From contig JAPXFQ010000899.1 in NCBI GenBank assembly GCA_028564705.1, positions 2,418,001 to 2,482,000 of the forward strand: a DNA stretch of 64,000 nucleotides, given 5' to 3'. Made by a program: the position numbers and the translations under genes. The notes beneath the pieces are model-generated. The model worked only from the letters and a program-made list of their open reading frames with translations. It was not told where the DNA came from and did no database searches. Below are positions 49,402 to 61,060 of the stretch, one piece after another. The stretch comes from Apricaphanius iberus. Taxonomy: Eukaryota; Chordata; Actinopteri; Cyprinodontiformes; Aphaniidae. Within the stretch, counting starts at the first letter, position 1. The number at the start of each line of letters is the position of its first letter.

Positions 49402-49560
49402 GTGTTATTTCTGATTTTTTTAATCTGCGTTTGTTGAAAATGTTTTCACTGGACCTGTGCTTCATTCAAGATATGTGTACAGTGACATAACTACAGTGAG
49501 ACGCTCTGATTGGTTGCCGCACTGCGTTGGGTACGTCAAAAGTTAAACTAGCTGAACTTC

Positions 49561-49600
49561 TGCGTTGCTGCGTTGCTGCGTTGCTGCGTTACTGCGTTGC
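49561..49600 (+). repeat. Five 8-bp tandem units (TGCGTTGC)
   Basis: Five units, the fourth with one substitution (TGCGTTAC), lie inside the Harbinger-type element. Confidence 0.93.
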
Positions 49601-49739
49601 CGTATGCGCAAGTGAAGTTGACGGAGCCAACGTACACAACGCACCGCAGAGACTTTGACGGACCTCTGACTCTACCATAGACTTTACATGTAATCTTGAC
49701 GCAACTGACGCATGGGGTTGGCCTGAATGCAGCATTACC

Positions 49740-51398
49740 CTGTTTAAGTTAGGTCGGAATTCTGTTATTCATGGAAAACCTGAGCCCAAGTGGTGCTAAT
49801 ATGTGTTTAAACAGTGTTGCCATCACAGTGTCTGACTGCTTTTCCATCTGGAGCTGCATGAATAACAATGTGTCATTATCACCAAGGCTTATTTTGAATT
49901 CTGGCCTGAAGCAGTATCTTATCTTCATGGTTGAAGTAGACAGTGAAATAAAACAAACAGGTTTATAGTACTGTACATGTTGTTCCAGTAGAGTGGGCAA
50001 GATGGCGTTTTTTAAAATGCTAAGTTCCTTTTGTTAAAAATGTTTGATTCCTTTCTTGTTGGTGGGACAAAAATGTGAACAGGCAGAGGTCAGCTGGTGG
50101 GAGTGAGAAGCACGATGACGGACGACACAGAGTGTATCTATGTCCGCGTCAAAGGGCCTTATTGATGAGATGTTGGAGTGTAGCTGCAGATTAACAGGAG
50201 GCTGCATTCTCTTAACTCAGCATGTCACAGCATGGTAAGACAACGTACTGTATGTCTGCCCCTGTACATCACCCTGCCCCCGTTACATAACCCACCCTCT
50301 CTCCTGTGAACAATGGACTGACTGAAAGCAGCCCATGCAAATGATGTACAAACATTTGAAGGCAAAAATCAAAAACTCTTTATATACAGAACACATTCCC
50401 ATCAGACATCATTCTGACTTTCTTAGCTAATTACTACATTTGCAGCTGCTGCTGGACCCTCTGACCGGGGATTGATTCAGACACTAGAAACACCCTGTAA
50501 TATAAATATAGAAAGATAAACAGAGCTGACAAGCTGCTGGATGAGACTGCTGTGTTATATAAAACTAGTGGCCTATTTAAGAAAATGATGCGAGCGCCGT
50601 CTGGCCTCATCTCCCAAAATTAGAGAGGCAGCCACCACAACAGGCAACTTGGACTTGGAGAATATAGAACATGGGTCATAGCAGTTCATGATACAGACGT
50701 AGACTTGGGATCACTTTTTTTAAAGCTTTCACCACTTCTCTTGTAAAGTACATGGTTAACATTTAGAACGTTTTGTCCTACTTGATGTCTACTCAATACA
50801 CTCGATGTCTACTTGCTTATTAATTTTAGGCTAATCTCTAACTTGCCTTATTAAGTCATATTTTCAGAATTATTTTTTTATACAATTCAGTCCTATTTTA
50901 GATGATAAGTAAATCATTTTGAATGGCATTTGATGGATCAGATCAAACATTTAGTAGCATACAGGTAGAACTATCCTTAAGTGCAATTTTTGACACAGTT
51001 GCTTAGTCCATTTTACTGGACAGGCTAAGAATATACTATCATTGAAAGTGATTCAATTATGTCTTAAGGAAAATAACTATGTAATGATTCATCGAAATGG
51101 AAAGGTTTTACACAACATTTCTACAAAGCTCAACTTTTAGTCCCAATAAAGGGCCAGTCTTCCAGTCCTCTTACCCACAAAGAACCCTTCAGATCAAGTA
51201 AAAAAAACAAACAAGATGTCAAATCTGATTTTTTTTTTTTTTTACATCATATTAACATTTAGTTAAATATTGCTTTCTGTCATCTAAAGATGATCGCTAG
51301 AGTAGTACCATTTATCACACTGTCCAATACAGAGACAGTTGTATTCACTTATAACTTGCAGAATTAGTTTCTGGTCAAGAAAACAATACAGGGAGTGT
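49740..51398. other. Intergenic with motif-rich, possibly regulatory patch
   Basis: Between about 50090 and 50660 the DNA is less AT-rich. A SOX-type AACAATGG (50309-50316) lies 18 bp before an octamer ATGCAAAT (50335-50342). No exon was seen. Confidence 0.35.
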
Positions 51399-51399
51399 T

Positions 51400-51575
51400 G
51401 TGTGGTGTAGAGTTTAGTGCAGGTACCCCATTAACGGAAACCCTAGTCATTGATGTGGCCGTCCCAAGTTCAAATCCCGTCCACATAACATTTACTGCAC
51501 TTCTCTCCCCCTTACATGCTATCCACTGTTAAATAAAGGCCACTAGAGCCACAAAATCTTTTAAAAAAAGAATAC
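51400..51575 (+). mobile_element. tRNA-derived SINE, second family
   Basis: The head GTGGTGTAGAGTTTAGTGCA and the B-box-like AGTTCAAATCC (51467-51477) are followed by 'catttactgcacttctctcccccttacatgctatccactgttaaataaaggc' and an A-rich tail. This matches, by recall, the common fish SINE 'gtggtgtagtggttagcgc...tgcatgtc...cccc...taataaaggc'. No clear target-site duplication. Confidence 0.72.
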
Positions 51576-52593
51576 AGTTGCTTCTTCATACTTTTAAAAA
51601 CTGAGCTACGGGAATTCTGTCGAGAACCATAAAGGGAGATCACCTCTCAACAGTTCTTAAATCTCTGAATTCAGAACATGGGGATTTTAAAATAGATGGG
51701 GTTTTTTTTCAAGCAATAACCATTTATGCCTTTCAGGTTTGTATAGTATTCAGTTTACCCTACAAGCCCTCTGAAGACCCTCATGCCTTTGTATTGATTA
51801 ACACTTAAACTAATGATAAAGAAACACACACTTAGCCCTGCATTGGAAACACCTTTCCCTGATACCTGAGGATAGCTGAGGGTCCTTATGATTTTTCAAG
51901 ACAATTAACAACTCACCTTCATAGTGTCTATCTGAACTTCATAATTTTTTTCATCCATATTACATCGTAGTTTATATTAGTTGCTTTATCTATTTATCAA
52001 ATTATGCTTATTTTTTTCAGTTTGACTCTTCTTCATTTTTTATTTCATATCAGTGCCTTTATTGTTAGCTATGTTAGTCTGGCTTTGATTTTATTTTATA
52101 TTTAATCACCACTAAATATAAATCTGATTTTTATTTTTTTTATGGTTTTATAAATCTAAGATTTTGTATTTTCTTTAAACTGATGACTGTTGGAGAATTC
52201 GATGTGACTTAGTAACATAAATTTGCTCTGATTCAGTGCCATATCTGTTTGGTCAGTTCAAACTTGAACAACAGTAGATTAACAAGAGAGTCTACTTTGC
52301 AATGGTATAATGACATCTCTGTGAGTGAGAAGAGCTTTTGTGGGTTTGTGCCTGTGAGTGAATGGAAAGTGGGCAGGATGTGATGAGTGCTACTTTACAG
52401 CCTGGTGATTGACACAAGCCCTGAGGCTACTGGATGACACAACAGGAGGAGGGTGGGGGTGTGACAGTAAATGATGGGTACAATGGTGGAACTCAAGGCA
52501 AGGAAAGAAGACACAAGAGGGGATCCAAGGGGGAGGAGAACAGGCAAAGAGGTGCAGAGGATAAAGATGAGGAAGAGGGAGGTGAGTTTAGGT

Positions 52594-52610
52594 AAAAAAA
52601 AAAAAAAAAA
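52594..52610 (+). repeat. Poly-A tract (A17)
   Basis: An uninterrupted run of 17 A. There is no adjoining retroposon body that I recognise. Confidence 0.9.
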
Positions 52611-52861
52611 CTTCTGTAGCAACAGCTGATAATAAGTAGGAGGCAAAGGGGATGCAAAATGTTAAATCTTATGTTAGTGAAAGAGAAAAAGGCCATAAAA
52701 ACTGTCCTCAGAGTCAGTTGTCGTGAAATAAACCCCCGTTTTGTAGGTACTTTGCATCTTTGACGTCAGAACCTCTGTGAGAGTGAGAACAGTAAATATC
52801 AGACCAGCTTTGAAGAAGGTTTGCGAGGATTAGGCCCAACAAAGGACACCAGCTTACCATA

Positions 52862-52881
52862 GCTGCTGCTGCTGCTGCTGC
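52862..52881 (+). repeat. (GCT)n trinucleotide repeat
   Basis: Six GCT units plus a partial one, preceding CATAAAGGG. Confidence 0.92.
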
Positions 52882-53554
52882 ATAAAGGGTATTTACTGGA
52901 AGCCAGGCACATACAAGCTCCCTTTCAAGGGCTGCTATGGAAAAAAAACTATTGAACTTTGTTCCCTTATGGAGCAGGCAAAGACCCTTCCAGCCCTCTA
53001 GATAAGAGCTGGCCTGCCTTTGTGTCAGTGTGATCATGGGACCATGTAGTAAAAACAGCCCTGGAATGCTTGTAGATGTCCATTTGTTTGTTTAAGCCCA
53101 CTCTAATACATGAATCGTACACCTGAACAACTCCAATTTAACCTGACCTTGTGGACTCAACTGTGACTGAAGGAAATTGTTTAGTGTTTGGAAATGCAGT
53201 AAGTTGTAAGTTTAAATGAAGTAAAAGCATTTTTTAAGTCCTTCAAATTTTTAGGTTATTTTATATTATCATCAACAATAGTTTCTTGCCTGATGGGATC
53301 CATACAGCTAAGAAAACAGCAATAACTTTTGTAACGGTTTCTCTGAAAGTGTAGACGTCTATTCAGAGTCTCAATAAGGGGCCAACTTTCTTTACTATAT
53401 AGATGTTTGCTTATACAATAAAATAGTTTACCTAGTAGCTGAGGTCTTCTACCTTTTTAGTTTTCATGTTTAGAACTAACTTTTGGATCTTTATAATGAA
53501 ATGTCACCTGCAAACTGTTCTTGAGCAATGCCTTAGTCTTAAGGGGCTGAAATA

Positions 53555-53700
53555 AATATTTTCCTATCAAATGAAACACTTTTAAATGGATTAAAATGAA
53601 TGTATTGTTTAACTGAAATTACTTGTAAAGTACCTTGAGATGTCATGTGTTGTGAATTGGTGTTATATAAATAAATTGAATTAAAAGGAATTTAATTAAA
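53555..53700 (+). repeat. Teleost interspersed repeat, 3'-tail copy 2
   Basis: 'gaaacacttttaaatggattaaaatgaatgtattgtttaactgaaattacttgtaaagtaccttgagatgtcatgtgttgtgaattggtgttatataaataaattgaatt' matches 19140-19258 and the reverse complement of 39285-39400. Confidence 0.7.
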
Positions 53701-53927
53701 TTGAATGTATGCCATTGAGTCTGACAGGAACCTACAATTGCTGTAGATTAGCAGGGACTTCTGTAATTAACTCAATGTAATCAGATAGGTTCTCTTGGAA
53801 TTAAGACATTCTAGCGATTGGCATAATCAGATGGACCTAAGTGCATTGTGTTATATAGGGAGGAATTTAAAATCTTTTGAATTAAAATTAAATCTGACAG
53901 GGCAAGACAAGTTTATTTGTGAAACAT

Positions 53928-54151
53928 ATTTCAGCAACAGGGACTGCACATTAGTGCAGTTGGTAGTACTGATGCCTTGCAGCAAGAGGTCCTGGGTTTA
54001 AATCCCAGCCTTGGTGTGTGTTGTCGTGTGAGGGACTGGCAACCTGTGCAGGATATAGCCTGATTATTGCTGGAGTTTGGTGTCAGCTCCCTTGCAACCC
54101 TGCTTAGGATATACCCAATAGATAATGGATGGATGGATTTCAGCAACAGGG
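53928..54151 (+). mobile_element. tRNA-head retroposon with GGAT tail and 15-bp TSD
   Basis: The insert 53943-54136 starts with a tRNA-like head (GTGCAGTTGGTAGTACTGATGCC; B-box region GGGTTTAAATCC near 53994) and ends in GGATGGATGG. A perfect 15-bp direct repeat, ATTTCAGCAACAGGG, flanks it at 53928-53942 and 54137-54151. The 3' part is homologous to the minus-strand insert at 24189-24352. The internal middle region is shortened relative to the copy at 39021. Confidence 0.9.
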
Positions 54152-54292
54152 CAACTTAAAGTACTGTACATGATCACAACTATGCAAGAAATATTTTATT
54201 GCAGTGGCAATATAAAGGAAAGCAATGATAATTTTCAAAGTCAGATTAATCAAAAGCAACTAAACAAAATGTTTTTTTTAGCCTTGAAGGCA

Positions 54293-54784
54293 CAGTGTCC
54301 AATTTTTGGCCACTAGCGGGCAGTGCATGCCTAAAATATCACAAGCATGTGGTATCTGTGTCTTCGAGTGAGAAACTCAACAACGGAGGTCCAACTAGTG
54401 CTGTTTTCAAATGCTCAATTCCCTGAGAATTATCTATTTGCAGCAACATTACGAGCACATCAGTCTCTCTTTCATCGCTTGGAACTAGCGAAGAGGTAAA
54501 AAGGTTTTTATGGCAAAACTTTTTTGCGTTTTGAGGGGAAATCAATGTTTTAAACGGGCGTGTTCCGTGTGCTTTGTCCGTCTGGGCTCTTGTAGAAGTA
54601 AAGACGTCATCTAATATGGCTTTCCCCTGAAAAGAGGACCCACGCCTATGTATTTTAAAACTGATTTTTAAAGTCATATTTTACACCATCACCAATATTT
54701 TGCAATTAATGTGCTTTACGTAATTATTATTACATAATATTTTAATTGCTATTTTCAAAGATGTACTGCAAAAACTACACACTG
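54293..54784. mobile_element. hAT-like MITE
   Basis: The left end CAGTGTCCAATTTTTGGC and the complement of the right end CAGTGTGTAGTTTTTGC are imperfect inverted repeats about 16-18 bp long. The 0.49-kb interior has no transposase. No 8-bp target-site duplication could be matched, so the family call is tentative. Confidence 0.55.
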
Positions 54785-56334
54785 TCACTTTACTTAAGAG
54801 GAGCTCAGTGTTTCAGTAGTTTTTGTAGTTTGTTATAGATTAAAGCATAATCAAAACTGAATGCTGCTTCTCCAAATGTAGTTCTGATTCTGTAAATGGA
54901 GAGTAGAGTTGAACCAAAGGACTTAAATGGTCGGGAAGGTTGATATGAAAAAAGATTATTAATGTACTTTGTTACGAAGCAATTCAGTACTTTCTGAAAT
55001 AACAAAAGCATTTTACTAGATTATTTTATTTTATTTGCTAAAAAGGTACATAAAAATGATTTCTGTTATGATTTATTGTTTCATAAATAAACTTAATTCA
55101 CCTAAATTGAAATGCTTCACTGTTTGTCTTTGGGCCTCATGTATCATATCAACATTCAATCATTATCTTTTATTTTTTAGTATACAATTCAGCATTTAAG
55201 AACGTTCCTCCACTCACTGCTATATAAGTTATTTATACAACTGAAAAAGGTCGTAATATCTAGCACGTTATAACATAGATATTTGTTTAAGAATAACTAA
55301 AAGTTAATGTTCTTTGGTGTCTTTAATAGTTTAGCTAAAGTTAAAATATGTAATATTGACTTGTGGCAACATTAGAGTACTGCATTTCATGAAGATAGAC
55401 AAATTAGTCTGGACTCAATCACTTAACCCCCTCCCATCTATGAGTTTAATGGAGAGTTACCAAATTAGGGTGAAGCCAAGCTTAAGTAAGGCAATATCAA
55501 CAACATATTTCTAGTAAGACACCAACTAGAAACTGCACCATTAGTTCAACAGGTTCCCCTGCTCTTCCTTCTATCTTGTGCTGCACGTTCACAAGGATCA
55601 AGGCACACATATAACTCCCGTGGAATGCCGTCTCTATGATGGTGCGTGGAAAATAACCAGCAAACACTGACAAGAACATAAGTAAAAGGATATTTAAGGA
55701 GCACGGCTACATTTGGAACAAAAACGATAATGTACAACGGAGAACTTCTACAATTAACACAAACACATTACCCATAAGTCTTTGCGGCGTGCAACCGTCC
55801 CCCAACAGTTGGTTTGTTCTGTTTTGTTTTTGTTTTGTTTTTTTAATTTATTTTTTAAGGTTTTTTGGCCAAACTGAGAGTAAAGTCTGCTTCACACAAG
55901 AGCAATCTGCTGAGCATAAATTTTAGAAGATAAAGACTTGTGGAAAGTTCGGCAGACTATACCTGTTTATGATGCAATGACGCCTCATCAACAAAATGAG
56001 TAGCAGCATTTCCTCCATATCCACCTCGGTCTCCGTTTCATTCATTTTTCTGAGCTAAGGGATGGGGGCTGCCATCTTGGAATCCTGTGATCGGAGATCC
56101 CTTTTGACACATGATGCAGAAAACTCACCAAAAAATAGGCGCACACAGCAAGTGTTAGCTCGGCAGTTTGCTCTTTTGTGCAGCAGGCTTAGGAACTAGC
56201 TGCAGCCAGAGCCCGCTACAAACCAAGCCCCATACAAACCACGGCCATACAAAATACGTCCCCTGCAATGATGTAATTTAAACAATGTAATTAAAAAGAT
56301 CATATTGGACTGCCGTTTTATATATTTTTTTTAG
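54785..56334. other. Intergenic, nothing recognised
   Basis: AT-rich DNA without a credible exon or named repeat. Confidence 0.4.
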
Positions 56335-56410
56335 GGCTTTCAAATAATTAAGAAGTTTAATCTAATTAATTACAGGTGGTAGGTTTGAATTAATCACGAT
56401 TCATTACCAT
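56335..56410. repeat. 'AGGGCTTTCAAATAATTAA' fish repeat fragment
   Basis: 'agggctttcaaataattaagaagtttaatctaattaattac...gaattaatcacgattcatta' resembles a common vertebrate/fish repeat with 'gggctgtcaa...attaatcgcgattaatc' words. The open frame 56579-56890 just to the right is unrecognised. Confidence 0.4.
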
Positions 56411-57284
56411 TCCTACATTTGACCAAAAAAAACTAAAACAAATTTGTGTAAAAGGACAAATCTGGATGCTGCAGCTCTGTTATTTAATGAAATAAAGGAG
56501 CGATCAATGGAACTTTTGGTATGAACTCTACAATCATATTCACATATTACTCTTTTAATATATTTATCTTTTAGCCAGTTGCTAAGGCAAACTAACTGGT
56601 TAATATTTTCTGTATGCAAAGCTGACCTGATCTTCCTCTTTATGGGTCTATCCTACAACAAGAGTGTTTTCAGTCAAAGGCTTCCACAGTTTTGCTACAA
56701 CACAGACTTCTACTGTAGTGAAGGAAACGAGCTGTCTATTGAGGTACTGATTCAGGTCCAGATCACTCTGTTGCCCCTGGGAGTACTTGACAGAACTCAA
56801 CTTAAGGCCATTGAGAGTGTGAGAAGATTTGGGTTGGAGAAAAGGATGTTATATTTACTTTGTGGTTTATTATTTCAACGCAGCTGCTAATATAGGTTTG
56901 GATGGTGTACATACGAAGAGGGAGATGAATGTGTTTGTGGCCTCCTATATAAAATAAATACAACTCAGGTAGTAGCACTAACCATTATATATTAATAAAC
57001 TTAACATTTGGATATCAACAGTCTGTGTTAGACATCACATGAATCAAACGTAATATATACTTAGTAATCAAATTTCATAATGTATCATTTTCCCATAAGT
57101 AAACACTCAGCAGATAAAACTATCAATGTTACCATCAGGAAATGAACACCCTTATTATGAAGAGCATGCACAGCTACTTCGACTGAATTAGAATTAACTT
57201 CAGTCCAAAACCCTTACTTTACCTGAATAATATTGCATTTTAACTAAGGGGCAAACTCTGCCCGCAGAATGTGAAGTCAAAAAC

Positions 57285-58940
57285 AGGTCTGAGTTGGGTA
57301 TCATTCATTTAAATATGCGAAGTAATATGCTCCCCAAGATTGATTCCTTTCATATTTGGGAAAAATCCACAGATGAAGATATTATAATTCTGTTAAAAAC
57401 ATGGCTCTCTAAATTAGTCACAGACAAAGACATCGCTGTCAGTTGATACAATGTCTTCAGAACTGACCAGCCTCGTAAGGCTGGGGGCGTGGCTATATAT
57501 GGAAAGGGAAAGTACAATGCTAATGTAGTTTTGTCCATATCTGTGAGTAAACAACTTGAATTTGAGATGTACAAAGGCTGTAGCTGACAACCTTCAAACG
57601 CTGTCACTGCTTTTATCACAGCTGCAGTACAGTGAGATTGTCCTGGCAGGCGATATCAATTGGGACTGGTTTAAACCTGCATCAGACGGATTGAAGGGTC
57701 TTTGAAGTAAATTAATTCTTACACAAATAATTGAGTCTCCTGCTCGCACAAATCCTAAACACCCAGAGAAATCTACTCTAATTGATTTGCTTTGGACAAA
57801 TGCTCATACATTTTCTGAAATTGGTGTGTTGGCTAGTGACATCAGCGATCATTATATGATTGCTGCAATTAGAAATGCCTATACTCCAAAATCCAGGCCT
57901 TGATGCATTGAGAAACGAGATCTGAAACATTTCTCCTTACAAGGTATTACACATGATTTATTTCATTTTGACTGGCAAAGGCTAGGAAATCAGAGATGGA
58001 GGATGATAGGATTAAATTCAGACGACAACGAAACAAGTTCACAGCAGCTGTCCGACAAATTGTCCAAATCAGAATACTATCTGGCGGCTACTGCAGACAA
58101 TCAAATTAACTCCAGGACCTTCTGGAAGTCTATCAAGTCCACTTCTTTCATTATATCTCATAATGAACTGCATCCCCATATCATTAGGGACAATATTACT
58201 ATCTCGGACAGTGCAACTATGCTAGAATTTTTAAAATTAACACTTTGTTGTATCTGGCTCCCTGTTTGATCAATCTCTGCCTCCAAAAACATCCCCCTCT
58301 GATGGTAATGCTGCTGACAGATGTTGTGTGGGCCAGCCTTTTTATTTTACCCCATTTTCAATCAATGATGTACATAAAGCTCTTGTGTCACTGGACATCA
58401 AAAAGCCTGCTGTCCCAGATTGCTTAGAGCCTTATTTTTTTATTTTTTTTAATCACTGCAGATTTTATTGCAAAACCACTCATGTACATTTTTAATTTGT
58501 CTTTGGTTCATAATGTTATGCCATCGATCTGGAAATCTTCCCACGTCCTCCCCTTGTTAAAAGGAGGGGATCCTACCATGATAAAAAAAACTACAGGCCT
58601 ATCTCCAACTTGTCTGTGCTGTCAAAGGTGTTAGAACAACTAGCAAGATAACAACTGAGTATTAATAATATTCTCTAAGAGAATCAGTCGGGTTTCTGAA
58701 AGGAACATTGTACCATCTCTGCTTCACTGAAGGTTGTGAATGACATCATTGAGGCCCTAGACAGCCAAAAAATGTGTGCAGCTCTCTTTATAAATCTCTC
58801 CAAAGCTTTTGATATTGTGAACCATTGTATTTTAAAACAGAGACTGCTCAACATTGGCCTTTCTGAGAAGGCAGCTGGTTGGTTTGAAAATTATCTCTCA
58901 GATAGGACTCATTGTGTCACCTTTGACTGTATCTATATAT
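57285..58940 (+). mobile_element. Non-LTR retrotransposon (CR1/L2/Rex1-like), broken
   Basis: Endonuclease landmarks appear first: LGIIHLNMRSNMLPKIDSF, DIIILLKTWLS, YNVFRTDQPRKAGGVAIYG (57470-57510), LAGDINWDWFKPASDGLK (57625-57700), and LIDLLWTNAHTF with VLASDISDHYMIAA (about 57780-57860). Then come linker and reverse-transcriptase words: FWKSIKSTS, SINDVHKALVSLDIKKPAVPD, LVHNVMPSIWKSSHVLPLLKGGDPT, and AALFINLSKAFDIVNHCILK (58770-58840, RT motif A region), ending near SDRTHCVTF. Frameshifts and stops interrupt it repeatedly, and the part with the YADD box and 3' end is missing. Inactive. Confidence 0.82.
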
Positions 58941-59456
58941 ATTATTTTATAATTTATGTATTATATAAATAAAAAAGGGCTTTTATTGCCTCAAGGAAAT
59001 GCTGGCTTTACAAAACAGTAAAAACCTGTGTTCAAGCTTAGAAAGTTTGTAAATCTGTTTCCTCATTTTTTGCAGAATTTTGGTGTTCTGAAAAATCCGT
59101 TTTCGCCTTTAACACATCACGTTTAACTTAAGATCCTAGCTTCTTACATCTATTCATTGCAAACCTATCTATGCTTGCTGGATCAGAAAATAAAAGTTGT
59201 GGACCATGAAAAGTGCTTTTCATGTGGTGCACAGTTCAACAACTAGGAGTGAGGGATGATCATTAATTGATAAAACATGTTGAGAAGCAATGACAAAACA
59301 TTTTTGTGCAATGAGTGAATTGCAAAGTAGTAAACAACTTTTAGCTGTAGGATAATTAAAAAACACAGGCCCTCCACAATTCTGGGTCATGGTGTTAAGA
59401 CCAAGAACGTGGGCATGATGTAAGTCCACAGGACTGTCAGCAAAAAACTAACAAAA
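58941..59456. other. Intergenic, nothing recognised
   Basis: Begins with a TATA-rich stretch immediately after the LINE break; no continuation of the reverse transcriptase was found. Confidence 0.4.
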
Positions 59457-59955
59457 CTTGGTGGCATAGCTGGTAGTGAAGCTCACCTCACAGCTAGACG
59501 GTCCTGGGTTTGATTCCTGCCAGGGACGCTGTGGGTGCTAAGGGTGTGTTTGTTCCTCCATATCGGCACCCACACCCTTTGCGGAGTTGGTGAAAGGGCC
59601 ATGCATGTTCTCCCTGTGTTCCCTTGAGTGGCCAATGCGAGCTTCTCCCACAAAAACATGCACCAGTTCTGGACTGTATACTGCCTCCTCCTGGCTGACT
59701 GGGGTGCCTGAAGGGTTGGGGAGGATCTGGCTGGAATAATGTGATCCTTCCACGCGCTATGTCCAGCCGGGAAATCCCTGCTCCCTCAGGTGACAAGAAG
59801 GGCCTGCTCACTCCTCAAGCAGGAAGGAGGCTTGAGCTTCAGTGCAGGGCCCTCCCACAGTTGGCAGAGCGAGAGCAATGCCCAGAACTGGAATTAGGTA
59901 GGAACACTGGGTGATAAATAATGGGGAAAACCATGACCAATTAAATTGCGCCCTC
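59457..59955 (+). mobile_element. Composite tRNA-head teleost repeat
   Basis: The head 'ggtggcatagctggtagtgaagctcacctcacagctagacggtcctgggtttgattcctgcc' resembles a tRNA promoter. The body has 'gcatgttctccctgtgttcccttgagtggccaatgcgagcttctcccacaaaaacatgcaccag', 'tggctgactggggtgcctgaag', 'ggaggatctggctggaataatgtgatccttccacgcgctatgtcc', 'caggtgacaagaagggcctgct' and the tail 'gataaataatggggaaaacca...caattaaatt'. This order is familiar from teleost genomes. Minus-strand open frames here are by-products. Confidence 0.7.
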
Positions 59956-60854
59956 TGAGTGACACCTTAGCTAGGATAATGCTAAACAAAGCTTATCTCA
60001 AGCTAGTTTTGAAGAACAGACATCCCAACTGTCCCCTTTTTCCCAGCTATGAGCGTGTCCTCATTTGCCGTTTTCTTCCTCGTTTTCCTCGTCTTCTTTT
60101 TGCCATTTGATTCACAGCTAGAAACAAAAGTAATAACACAGTTAGCGCTTGTTTAGTTTTCCTTGTCGCCATCTTGCCTCTGTCCATTGGTTGGCTTTCA
60201 TTGAAGTATGCTTTTAAGCAACGTCACTGGTGATGTTGAGTTTTGGCATGTCCTGCAGATGTCATGCAGTTTGACCAATGGAAATCTGCAGCCGTGCAGT
60301 GTGACAGACCTCTATAGTTCGGTAGAGCTCGCATAGTGTGGCATGAAGCAGTCTTTTGAGATGGTAGAGAAATGCACAGTGTGATCCCGGCTTAAGGGGT
60401 TACAATAATGCATAGAAAGCCTATTAAAAAATTCCCATCTGTTTGATCCCCTTTATCTCAAAGCTAAAAAATACATGGACAGTGTTTATTCCCTGGAGAG
60501 AACCCAATCTGCTTATGTTCTCAGTGTGAATTTCGAAAGCTCAAAATTACAGGGATGATCCTTTGGCAACATTGCAGATATAAATACACACACTAACGAC
60601 TCAGGACTCCAATGCTGGCTTATATATTGGACAATGATGTGTCACTAAAGTAATGCTTTTTAACAATAACTCTTCTTCAGACCAGTGAACTATGCATGTA
60701 GGAAATCTCTTTGGCTCATTCGAATCAAGTTGAGATGCCAGCACATCACAACATTCTGTATCACTCAGATTTTAAAGATCCCTGTATTTCTACTTTTGAG
60801 GAGTCTTTTTCCTGAAAAGAAAGAAAAGCATTTAGCGCAAGAGTGTGATCTGCT
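59956..60854. other. Intergenic, nothing recognised
   Basis: No exon, RNA gene or named repeat recognised. Confidence 0.4.
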
Positions 60855-61060
60855 GCGTCATCATTTCTAAAGTCCTCCGTTTTGAGCCATCTACACCAAA
60901 ACGCCCTTCGGAGTTTCAAAACGAAAAACAGGGTCGGCAGCATTTCTAAACTTCTCCGTTTTGGGTCTCCGGTTTTGCCGTTTTAGTGTGGATGGGAGGT
61001 GCAAACTTAGCAAAAGGTCTCCGTTTTTAAACGAAAACGCAACTGTATTTTTGGGCTAAA
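60855..61060. repeat. 'CTCCGTTTT / AAAACG' MITE-like fish repeat
   Basis: Dense CTCCGTTTT and AAAACG words in both orientations ('agtcctccgttttgagccatctacaccaaaacgccc', 'cttctccgttttgggtctccggttttgccgttttagtgtggatgg', 'aacgaaaacgcaac') resemble a common fish hAT-like MITE. Termini are not resolved. Confidence 0.45.

Larger units (their letters stand above)
48961..49736 (+). mobile_element. PIF/Harbinger-type element (decayed)
   Basis: The ends are imperfect inverted repeats: left GGTGCATTCACACC and the complement of the right end GCTGCATTCAGGCC (11 of 14 match), with AT outside both ends as a possible 2-bp duplication. The interior carries a recognisable HARBI1-like fragment (49202-49401), a short tandem repeat (49561-49600), and GACGGA words shared with the 46800 MITE. 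I infer a deletion derivative of a Harbinger-type transposon. Confidence 0.62.
51576..53554. other. Intergenic with simple repeats and a candidate regulatory patch
   Basis: Includes A17 at 52594-52610 and (GCT)6 at 52862-52881. The stretch 52740-52950 has a palindromic CRE (TGACGTCA, 52761-52768) and a TCF/LEF-type CTTTGAA (52808-52814). No coding exon is recognised. Confidence 0.35.

Noticed and set aside
56579..56890. 103-codon plus-strand open frame
   Set aside because: Lies next to repeat sequence, no recognisable domain, no splice context; treated as unrecognised, not a gene.
59494..59811. 105-codon minus-strand open frame
   Set aside because: Lies wholly within a teleost interspersed repeat.
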